Assembly (NCBI GenBank): GCA_008477525.1
Contig: SPDT01000013.1
Coordinates: forward strand, 1,907,501 to 1,971,500
Source: Hypomyces perniciosus
Lineage: Eukaryota; Ascomycota; Sordariomycetes; Hypocreales; Hypocreaceae
Length of the DNA stretch: 64,000 nt
Direction: 5' to 3'
Shown here: piece by piece, positions 45,485 through 53,199 of the stretch
Layout of the letters: every line of letters starts with the position of its first letter
Position numbering within the stretch: position 1 is the first letter of the stretch
The notes under the pieces: generated by a model
What the model was told of the DNA's origin: nothing
The model's input: only the letters and a program-made list of their open reading frames with translations
Databases searched by the model: none
Position numbers and translations under genes: made by a program

Positions 45485-45618
45485 CTTGCTTAAGGGGCCC
45501 AGGAAGGGCGAGGGGAGGGATTTAAGGGTATTTTCTTAGTAGCTAGTCAAGAGGTAGTGATTTTTACTATAAGTAGGCACCCAAAGGTAGGGGTACCTGT
45601 AGATGTAGGAGGGAAGCT

Positions 45619-45633
45619 GCCTGTATTCCCTGT
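45619..45633. repeat. TSD of LINE-2, 5' side
   Basis: GCCTGTATTCCCTGT; see 39,690-39,704. Confidence 0.8.
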
Positions 45634-45851
45634 AATCCTATATAAAAGGCAGGGCGTAAAGGACTTTTTCCCTGCTAACCTTAACTATAGCTGCAGTGCC
45701 TAGATCTAGTAAACTAGGACTTTCCTTTAGCTTTATTTTAGTTCCTTTAAATAGGAACCCTAGTGTATTTTAATTCCTCCAGGACAGAATTGAACTTGCA
45801 ACCTGGAGCTATATTGGATAATTTCGCGCGAAATGATACCGGGCTTATAAC
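45634..45851 (-). other. LTR-element leader with tRNA-like segment
   Basis: Minus strand after the LTR at 45,852: GTTATAAGCCCGG, the same primer-site-like sequence that follows Copia-C and Copia-F LTRs. Then the 12-bp perfect palindrome TTTCGCGCGAAA (45,822-45,833), and then a T-arm-like GCAAGTTCAATTCTGTCC. No coding frame. The upstream part (45,634-45,760) is AT-moderate with nothing recognised. Confidence 0.45.
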
Positions 45852-46060
45852 TGTCAGACCATAAATCCTGCAAGAGTAAAGCCTCGTATCCGAGATGCCC
45901 GAGTACTCCGTATGAAAGATATATGCTGGGAGTCAGTCTTATGACACTGCAAAGCCCGTTAAACACACTTGCAAATCGGCTCCCGGCACCCACAGCACTT
46001 ATGAGTAATGGCTGCGAGTTGTGCGACCTGCTAAAAAGCACCCTTTAATATCCCCTAGCA
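45852..46060 (-). repeat. LTR-like sequence, 209 bp, non-RIPed
   Basis: On the minus strand it runs from TGCTAGGGGATATTAAAGGG to GGATTTATGGTCTGACA and is followed by a primer-site-like sequence. It shares both ends with the 93-bp relics at 39,581 and 50,425. No TSD. The open frame at 45,760-46,041 is fortuitous. Confidence 0.5.
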
Positions 46061-46249
46061 CACACATGAATACGACAATTGTTGCAGAGTTCTCGTACTC
46101 GCATACTCGTATTGATTCATGTTCCTTCAATGTTCTCTTATTTTCCGCTAACGATCCGCCGGCCCCGCTTTGTAGGATTTTGATTTAGTAGTGCTTTACT
46201 TCGTATAATATAGTTTTTTAGTAGTAGACTGACCAAAGTTTCAACCAAC
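46061..46249. other. No gene seen
   Basis: Balanced sequence between the LTR and the pseudogene exon. Confidence 0.5.
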
Positions 46250-46606
46250 CTACCCGTTAGTGTGTACTAGTACTGTAGCTGTGTAGATTTCGCCTATCTT
46301 CTTGTGCTTGTTGAGGGCAGCTAGCCCCTCAAGTTGATCTAATTCCGCTCGTTTGGCGTTTATATTATCAATGGTTTCCTGGAACACCATTTCTTATATA
46401 TGCGTGCTGTCCTCCAGCCGCTTGATTACTGCATTGGTCTTCAGACGAAGTTCGGCTAGTGACTGAGCACATTCGTCGTCGTTGAGCAACGTCACAAATT
46501 GTTCGGCATCTTTTAACGGCAGCAATATATCATCTGCACTGATACGCGATGGTGTACTGCGATGTGCCGGATGTTCTATATCGCTTTGAACAATCCACTG
46601 ATTGGT
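46250..46606 (-). pseudogene. Coiled-coil protein exon with in-frame stop
   Basis: A 118-codon minus-strand frame beginning just after a TTTTAACAG acceptor-like site at 46,607 and ending with TAG at 46,250. It is charged and heptad-like: ISADDILLPLKDAEQFVTLL, then AELRLKTNAVIKRLED, then AKRAELDQLEGLAALNKHKK, as in a long helix. One TAA occurs after STHI, where CAA would restore Gln. GC is normal otherwise. I do not recognise the family; upstream exons are not found because the inverted repeat lies there. Confidence 0.5.
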
Positions 46607-46642
46607 CTGTTAAAAGGAACTGAATCGCCGTTAAAGCCCAAG

Positions 46643-46921
46643 AGGCTGCTGTTGGATAACGTGGATTGGTGGAAAAAGCCTGATGAAGATAACACGAGGG
46701 AGATTACGATGTGTAACTCAAGAAGGATCTGAAAGGGTGGAGAAGAAGAACGCGACGCGTTCTTCTAGCACTATAAATTGGCTGGCCGGGAAACTATCAG
46801 TGATCGGCGAGATCGCCCCTCAGACATTAGCGGGAGAGATGAATAGAGATGGAATTCAGGTGCCATTTGATCCCTATAGAGTGAGATGACTGCTGACTAC
46901 ACGATCCCCATATACGCAACA
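46643..46921 (+). repeat. Inverted repeat copy, right (partner 2411-2690)
   Basis: Less mutated copy of the left repeat. It carries a 68-codon frame with an ATG start (46,683-46,889) that ends NRDGIQVPFDPYRVR, the same end that is RIP-broken in the left copy. It is probably the C-terminal exon of an unidentified repeated gene. Confidence 0.7.
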
Positions 46922-47113
46922 GCTGCTCTCAAATAGCCGAGATCCTTTAATGAACTGATACATCTCAACAGCTTCAGGACAAGCCCACTGTTCCTCCCTG
47001 AAGATTTCTGGAATATGCCTCTGCGCAAATTTGAAGCAAGACTACTCTAGCATACCCTGAGTCCTGATTAGAAGGATATAATGTGCCTTGAAGGGCAAGA
47101 GGACTGACAATGA
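46874..47113 (-). pseudogene. Unidentified exon relic, minus strand
   Basis: An 80-codon minus-strand frame with one TAG. The protein-like core is CFKFAQRHIPEIFREEQW, followed by ACPEAVEMYQFIKGSRLFES. Its composition and length without further stops look coding. The family is not recognised. It overlaps the end of the inverted repeat on the other strand. Confidence 0.4.
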
Positions 47114-47317
47114 TTATGAATCCTTTCCTTCTTGATTAATAGACGTCTGGGTTGACTGCTTGTGGGTGATGAAGGGTTTGACGAGAAGGCCCGGTATTAG
47201 CGCGTGACTTCGCATGAATAGTACTACCACAGTGCCTGTTTCCTCTCACCATTTTCAAACTCCTTCGACGTTGCGGCGTGGAAAATATCACTCCGAGTCT
47301 TCTGACCACTCCACGAA

Positions 47318-47728
47318 TCACTGAAGCATGTAGAAATTTCGACAACAGGACTTGTCTTCCCGATGACTGGAGCTTTTCTGAACAACCAACGTGACCGTCT
47401 CTACATTAGGACTAGAATTGTTGATGCCAGGACTGAAACTTTCGGAAATGTTCATCGAGGAGGACGAACTATCAGTAAAGAGCTCCGGGAAACATAATGT
47501 CGTCTTGGGAATGGAGGTAAATACCACCTGCTTAAAAAGTTTCCTTGTTACTTGGAGCACGACATCAATATTGTGAGTGCTAATCAGATCTTTGATGCGT
47601 GTTTCATTCCAATGTTCATCAATCAGCCGCCGGATGGCTTTCTCCTTTCGAATTTGTGGGTGGAGTATGAACAAGTGTTTGAGCAACTAGTGAATCTTCA
47701 ACTCAAATGCATGGGTTGTTTCAGCCAT
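47318..47728 (-). pseudogene. Unidentified protein with one premature TAG
   Basis: ATG at 47,728 (MAETTHAFELKIH), then TAG where CAG would give Gln, then 122 open codons to a stop at 47,318. The first half is basic and helical (HPQIRKEKAIRRLIDEHW, then THNIDVVLQVTRKLFKQ). The second half is Ser-rich (FTDSSSSSMNISES). No family recognised. A single C-to-T change at a CpA site would explain the stop, which fits light RIP leaking into the gene block. Confidence 0.45.
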
Positions 47729-47898
47729 GACTGAAGGCAGGCAATGCTGTAATTGCCATCAAGTACCACAAGTAATTCTAGTTATACACCAGAGTTCCAT
47801 ATCCCCGCTTCGATCCGGGTTTAATGGACACCCACTGTACGACACCAACATAGCCACACGGAACAACGGTAGGAACAACGGACCAATAAGAAGACAAA

Positions 47899-48090
47899 TC
47901 ATGTAAGATGAAATCCGGAATGCAATCGAAGAATGTGACCTACAAGAAGACCATCAACTTTAAAAACCAAGTTACCTTTATGACTAAAACCAATATCTGC
48001 GCCTCTAGACGGCAAGCCGAAGAGGAAGTGGTTATGCATTAGCCCTAACTGTAACAAGACCTTTTTCCAGAAAAATCTCCTTAAAACCAT
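47899..48090 (-). other. Small open frame, weak
   Basis: 63 codons from an ATG at 48,090 (MVLRRFFWKKVLLQLG), with no homolog recognised. It could be chance. Confidence 0.2.
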
Positions 48091-49213
48091 TTACCGACGC
48101 ACTCACAATTATCAAAGCCCTATTCGAGGCTCAACTATTTTATAGTAAAATAACCAAGGACGTAGTCCTGGTATGTGTCGGCTAAATGCTCCTGCCAGCC
48201 ATTTCCTTTATGTTTTGCCTGGACAGAGCAAGCCCCTAATTGTCGCGTGCAGGCCGCTACCGAGAGACGCGGGGGAACGAGTCAAACAACATGGTGATGA
48301 TTGTGGCGCAAGACGACAGGGTTAAAGCGCGGGTAATTAAATTATTCCAGACGGCTGCTTTCTGCTAATAGCTAGCTATATATTTTGAAGTTCGTCTAGC
48401 AATTATGTAAATCACTATACCTGCAAGGTGCCTCTCTACCCCTTCCTTTACGCAGCCATGGAATACGTTTTATAGCTGCCCGACCAGTCGCTAGTCCATT
48501 TTCCTAATAATAACACACAACCTGCTTCGAAGTTCGTGTTATCACCTGCCCATTAAACCCGAATTCCTCCCCCTTTGTGCGCCCGTAGGTCATGCAAAAA
48601 TACCCTCTCTGCTAACAAGCTATAACAGCTGCTAGCGCGGAAGAATTTTTATAAGGGAGAGTTGTGGGTTCCCATATTACCGATAGAGGGACATCGAAGT
48701 GCATACGGATACAAAGAGATAGAAATAAAGAAATTAGAACGGAAAACTATCTGCTATCTAATAACTCTCATTTCTCGTCACTCTCATTTCTCGCCACTGT
48801 CATTATCGTCATCATGATTCTTCATATCATACTAATTCCGCCACTGTACGAAGTAGTAACTATCTATATGTTTTATTGTTTTCAGCTCGGCATGTATATC
48901 CGAGCCTGCCAGTCGTACATCAAGATGGCTGCTTGACTAGTAGCTTCTTTGCAGACTGATTGCTTTCTAACCTATCCAATACACGATTCTACCATAAAAC
49001 CGACCCCCCAGAAGATTACTGTATATATCATGTACTTGATGGATTAAAAATATATTGAGTAGCGTTTCAGGGCAGACTTATTTAGTTTCAAAGCAATTCG
49101 TTAATAAAAGGAAGGTACCCCAAACGCAAAGGCCTTATTCTTTAATTACTACTTCAGCCATAAACTATCAAATGAGCACGCACTCTTTACAATTTCTTTT
49201 CATATTAATTAAA
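48091..49213. other. Intergenic, nothing firm
   Basis: Balanced sequence. The frame at 48,664-48,936 starts with GTG and encodes two hydrophobic stretches without recognisable identity. Confidence 0.5.
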
Positions 49214-49670
49214 ATGCACTATAGCAAGGCAGTGTATTTAACCAATATTGTCTATGCCGCTTCCAAACAGGCTCAGGACTTTTTGGTTTATACACCACCT
49301 GACCTAACGGTACATTAACACATCACTATATTTCCTCCAGAAGTATATCTTAGAATTGTACTAAGAGTAACCTACTTATAGCAATGCGAGCCAACTCTGG
49401 TAGCATGGGCAGGCGGTGTCCCACCCTATTTTGTTTCTGCTGTTGGACCAAACGGACTTTTAATCCAGTTCCCGCAGCAGACTGCTACAGCTCTGACTTG
49501 GATAGTGGCTGTAGCAGGAGGCACAGTCCTACAGTTCTCAGTAGAGTAAGTTGATAATATACAGAGTGCATTTATAATCTTTCTAATAAAGAAATAGGGA
49601 CAGCACTGGGGCTATTAAATGTTCATTATTGGTTACTGTTAATAATTCATCAGATATATCTTGTCTCTAA
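49214..49670 (+). CDS. Small secreted protein, Kre9/Knh1-like surface family, three exons
   Basis: Spliced model of 110 aa. Exon 1 is 49,214-49,309: MHYSKAVYLTNIVYAA...QA, a signal peptide of about 20 residues, then QDFLVYTPPDLT. Intron 1 is 49,310-49,381 (GTACAT to TTATAG). Exon 2 is 49,382-49,545: QCEPTLVAWAGGVPPYFVS and ATALTWIVAVAGGTVLQFSV. Intron 2 is 49,546-49,597 (GTAAGT, CTAAT branch, AAATAG). Exon 3 runs to TAA at 49,668: DSTGAIKCSLLVTVN. The QC.PT..W.GG..PY opening, TSLTW middle and V.DSTG end are typical of a widespread fungal extracellular family related in fold to Kre9/Knh1, often with a Ser/Thr-rich anchored tail. Here the protein ends after SSDISCL. A LINE fragment inserted 12 bp beyond, so a C-terminal tail may have been lost, or TAA may be a mutated CAA. 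Confidence 0.75.
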
Positions 49671-49681
49671 GCTTAGGCGTA
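49668..49681. repeat. TSD of LINE-3, left
   Basis: TAAGCTTAGGCGTA, 14 bp, identical to 50,172-50,185. It overlaps the stop codon of the secreted-protein gene. Confidence 0.92.
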
Positions 49682-50171
49682 TTGTTTGTTTCTTTGTTTT
49701 ATTATTTACGTCCACTAAGTAAGCTAGTTATATAAATCCCTTATAGGCAATAGGACGTTAAGAGCTGGCGGCTTGCGCCGCTGTTTGCTGAGTTTCAATT
49801 TATAAGGAAAAAGGGTTAATCTAGGTAGTGTCAATCTATTTCCGCCGGGGGAGGACCATAAAGGTCCGCTTCCTCCACTAGTTTCTGGAAGGCCTTGCTT
49901 CCTGTAGGTCTGAGTAGGTAACAGAGGGGGGTCTCTCCTAGGGGGATATCTAAAAGGAAAGGCTTAACTATTCTGCCTTCCGCGAAGTGGCTTTGTCTCC
50001 TTAGTTCGCCGCACTTGCAGACAGACTCTCTGTCGTGCCCGAAGCGTTCGTGGTATTCCTGGAAGTCCCTATATCCCGATCTTTCTGCCAGAAGCCTGTG
50101 GAGGATGGGGCGTGGGAGTTTGAGTTCCGGGGGGGAAGCTGGGGCCCCGAGTCCCCATCGTTCGGAGCCTT
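49682..50171 (-). mobile_element. LINE-3: 490-bp 5'-truncated LINE insertion, not RIPed
   Basis: Minus-strand 3' end of the same LINE class as LINE-1 and LINE-2. It holds an open ORF2 C-terminus from 50,171 to TGA at 49,831 (RLLAERSGYRDFQEYHERF, then VCKCGELRRQSHFAEGR with an intact Cys/His knuckle, then LGETPLCYLLRPTGSKAF). A 3' untranslated region and a tail with AACAAAGAAACAAACAA follow. It is bounded by perfect 14-bp TSDs. Short length, 5' truncation and lack of RIP signs indicate a fairly recent target-primed insertion that escaped RIP. Frames at 50,015-50,217 on the plus strand are shadows. Confidence 0.93.
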
Positions 50172-50185
50172 TAAGCTTAGGCGTA
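50172..50185. repeat. TSD of LINE-3, right
   Basis: TAAGCTTAGGCGTA; continues into GTAAGTTTATG, a splice-donor-like sequence that would have followed the secreted-protein gene before the insertion. Confidence 0.9.
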
Positions 50186-50877
50186 AGTTTATGCTAGTAA
50201 TACTTATTTTAAGTTAATAATAAAGTGTAAGTATATAATATAGAATGTAAATTGTTTATATTATATATTATAGATAGTGTAATTAGTAGTTATATATCTA
50301 GAGACTTATAACTTTAAAACTTTTAGATACATTTTATATATAAATTATAGCTATTATTAAATATATTGCTTTTATATAACTATTACTATATTATTACTAC
50401 GTTATATACAATGTATATTATAATAGTTAAACTATAAATCTAGTAAAAGTAAGCCTTTACTCTATATATATAAATAAGTAACCTTTTATATTATATAATA
50501 TAAATTAATGCTTTAAGTATATTTAATTATAAAAGTAATTTAATTATTTATAATTTATGTAAAAATATTTACCTTCCCTTTTATATAATAAAAAACAGGG
50601 TTATATTAACTGAAACCCTTTAAGCTTTAGCAATAGCTTTATCTTATAGCATTAAAGCCAGCTGGCAGTTACTAGCAGATAAGAACTAGATAGTATCCTA
50701 TAAAACAGTTTAAGGTTTAGTATAAGATATCCAGCTCTATTTCTATGACCTATCTAGGAAATAAAAAAAATCGAACTACAAAGAATATGTGAATTGTTAT
50801 TCTATTCTACCGTTATAATAGCTCTAACATGATCTGTCTTGCAAATATACAAAAATAATCAAAACTAATTCACTGCA
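50186..50877. other. AT-rich relic between genes, with LTR-like copy
   Basis: RIP-like AT-rich stretch. About 50,425-50,517 is the second 93-bp LTR-like relic (pair of 39,581-39,673). No coding frame. Confidence 0.6.
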
Positions 50878-52032
50878 TTACTGCAAGAACTTGACGTGCG
50901 GATACTGGTTATTTGGTCCTGTAACCAGTCCTGGCGCCTTGCCTTCCAATATAAATGCGAAAAAGTCTCTCGCATAGGTCGCCAGTGTCTGAATCTCCAG
51001 AAGACCATCGATAGTGCCGAATTCCGGTGAGCTCGTGCCTACTAAATCGGCAAGAAGCTTGAGGTCTGACAGTCCACGATGCTGTGAACCACTCATTTCT
51101 AAACGTTTCTTGAAGCCTCGCAGCCGGGGCCACAGCTCTGCCCATGTTGCGTCCGGCTCGGCGTCCGGCTCATCAGATTGCCACAGAATAAGTGGGCGGT
51201 CAAATCCAACACGGGGCGCAGGACCGAAAAGCGTTCCGTCCAAGTTTATGCCCCCTTTGAAGCGTTCATCTTGCAGCAGAGCCGTAACAGCCGTTGCGCC
51301 TCCGAAAGAGTGGCCCCAGATACCCACATTCTTCATAGAGGAGGGGTGCACGTTGTGTGAGAATATGAGTTGACTGAGAGTTGTGTTGGTGCTTAGTTGA
51401 TCCAGCACAAATCTTACGTCTGCAGTTCGAATAGTGAGGCTTCGTTCGAGGTGTTCATCCGTATCTTGTGCTTCTTCAGCGATAAAGGCCGCGGAGCCAT
51501 CGGGAAACTGCACTGCAATAGCATCATATGGATGATCCACCGTGACAATAATGAAGCCGTAACTGGCGAGGAACTGTGAGATGATATTATACCAGAAGCG
51601 TGTGAAACCCAGGCCAGGACTGAAGATAATAAGAGGAAAAGATGAAGTCCGTTGAAATGTTTTAGTCTCATTTTTTGGTAGTCCGTAGGTCACGTCGGTA
51701 TTACAAGCTTGCAGAAAGAAGCGGGAGAAGTCAATGGTGAAGTTTGAAGGTGGAGGTGCAGATTCGTAGACGGCTGTCAGAAATGCAGCCACGTCTGGGG
51801 GCATATATGGTGATTTGCACGCTGATACATCCTCAGTGACGGGTGAAAAGACAGAAATCATAAGACGACGGTGCTCGGGTTCTTTGGAGAATATCTCTGC
51901 ACGAGAAAAGTCGTCTAGTTGTGAGGTGCGGATCGTGATATTGTAAGGGCCGGGTGCTCGAGGAAGAATGACATCCTGCGCCAGCGAGCCTGTGGCTAAC
52001 AGTCCGAGAAGGAGATGCCGAGTTGCAGGCAT
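50878..52032 (-). CDS. Secreted PAF-acetylhydrolase-like alpha/beta hydrolase
   Basis: Intact, intronless 384-aa frame. The open frame extends to 52,071, but that codon is TTG; the first ATG, at 52,032, puts a clean signal peptide at the N-terminus (MPATRHLLLGLLATGSLAQ). From this start: FSPGLGFTRFWY near 137-148 is the oxyanion region, and GHSFGG places the nucleophile Ser at about 242. INLDG gives Asp at about 265, and SQHRGLSD gives His at about 318. The spacing Ser-23-Asp-53-His is close to that of plasma PAF-acetylhydrolase (PF03403), which hydrolyses short or oxidised sn-2 acyl chains of phospholipids; the fungal substrate is unknown. N-glycosylation sequons (NIT, NFT, NET, NTT) fit secretion. 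Normal GC, no RIP stops, although AT-rich relics lie on its left. Confidence 0.9.
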   Translation of the reverse strand: MPATRHLLLGLLATGSLAQDVILPRAPGPYNITIRTSQLDDFSRAEIFSKEPEHRRLMISVFSPVTEDVSACKSPYMPPDVAAFLTAVYESAPPPSNFTIDFSRFFLQACNTDVTYGLPKNETKTFQRTSSFPLIIFSPGLGFTRFWYNIISQFLASYGFIIVTVDHPYDAIAVQFPDGSAAFIAEEAQDTDEHLERSLTIRTADVRFVLDQLSTNTTLSQLIFSHNVHPSSMKNVGIWGHSFGGATAVTALLQDERFKGGINLDGTLFGPAPRVGFDRPLILWQSDEPDAEPDATWAELWPRLRGFKKRLEMSGSQHRGLSDLKLLADLVGTSSPEFGTIDGLLEIQTLATYARDFFAFILEGKAPGLVTGPNNQYPHVKFLQ

Positions 52033-52971
52033 GACAATAGAATGGCCAGGTGTCGATGAGTAAATGCGCAAGCAATTGTTATCGAATAGCTGTATAGGAA
52101 TGATACCTAACTCTGAGTTCGGGCACTACGGGCATATTTAAACTAGAATGTTTTCTCAAGTTTGCTAGGCAGGGCTGTGCTGTGTTCCTCCTTCCGGGGC
52201 GTAGAAGGCTGCGTTATTCCTCTAATGGGGTGGAATCGGGCGGAATACGAGTAATGCAGCTGGACAGGGGATGAATTACCAATCGACACATAGAGAGCAC
52301 TTAATCAGGAAGAAGTTCCAGAGCGCCAAGATGTCTCATCACATGTGTGTCGCAAGATTGTTTCCCAAGGCAGATAGTCTGAGGCTGACAGGTGTCTTAA
52401 CCTCAAATTGCCAAGAGGCAACTGCATCCACTCTTAGAGGCCGAGTAAATTACAGAGCAGTTAACGCAACCTGTCAAATATTGTTACCTATTGTTATACA
52501 CTAGCTGCGGGGCGATTGATTCAGCTTCTCTTTGGACCACTAGGTTGAGCCACTAAATGTGACCCTGTGGATTAGATAATGGGTCTATTTGAGGGTCCAG
52601 GCCCGACCGGACCCTGAAAAAGCAATCCATGCATAGACCCCACAAATATTTCTTTATCTTTATTATACTACAACTAAAATATTTACGCCCCCCTTCGCCG
52701 AGGGTTCCAAGTTCCGAGTTACAGACTAATAAGGTTACCGGACATTCTGGTAGTAGATGGACATTATTGATGTCAGCCAACTATACTAAAAGTAAATGGC
52801 AGGGGGATAAGAGTATACTAGTAAACATATACTGTAAGGCTTATAAATATCAGGTTAATAAAAGACCTATATCTTGATTATTAATTATGTAATAGTATTA
52901 AAGTATAGTTTGATATAGAATATAATAAAGAGTAATATTTTCTTGAACTAAGAATAAATATATAATATTGA
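52033..52971. other. Upstream region of the hydrolase gene, no gene
   Basis: Promoter side of the PAF-acetylhydrolase-like gene up to about 52,500. At 52,560-52,665 GGGTCTATTTGAGGGTCC and GCATAGACCCC form loosely inverted motifs in a GGTCC/GGACC-rich stretch, like hAT subterminal sequence. No transposase seen. It becomes AT-rich after 52,780. Confidence 0.4.
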
Positions 52972-53184
52972 TGTTAAAAACGGAGGGCTAGAAGCAAGGA
53001 TTTTAATATAAGTATCACGGCACGGAAAGGCAGGTCAGGGCAAATATCGTTATTGTGCGGTAGAGAGCGAGAAAGCCCTGAGGCTCTACGGAAAGCTATA
53101 GCTAGGAACGCGTTAGGGCCTAGTCACGTAACTGGGGCTTACGTAACAGGGCGTCAATATCGCGTCACAGTCGGTGCCGTAACA
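52972..53184 (-). repeat. Gypsy-B 3' LTR
   Basis: 213 bp; the minus strand runs from TGTTACGGCACCGACTGTGA to GCCCTCCGTTTTTAACA. It is preceded (53,188-53,199) by a polypurine tract, GAAGAGGGGGGG on the minus strand. The last ~38 bp match the end of the 581-bp solo LTR family. Hardly RIPed, unlike the pol region next to it. Confidence 0.75.
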
Positions 53185-53199
53185 GTACCCCCCCTCTTC

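Larger units (their letters stand above)
39705..45618 (-). mobile_element. LINE-2: Tad1-like non-LTR retrotransposon, near full length
   Basis: 5,914-bp insertion between a 15-bp TSD with one mismatch. Its 5' end is at the right and it ends in an A-rich tail (TTTTTTTTGTTTTTTTT on the plus strand, about 39,704-39,720). The first ~600 bases of the element are little mutated, while the rest is moderately RIPed. The two frames are listed separately. Confidence 0.9.

Noticed and set aside
45760..46041. 93-codon minus-strand frame
   Set aside because: It covers an LTR-like sequence plus the primer-site and tRNA-like leader; no protein family signs.
51014..51671. Several plus- and minus-strand frames of 60-119 codons
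   Set aside because: Shadows of the PAF-acetylhydrolase-like gene, whose motifs and signal peptide fix the real frame.
52560..52665. hAT-like subterminal GGTCC/GGACC motifs
   Set aside because: No matching TIR pair, TSD or transposase could be found, so no mobile element is called.
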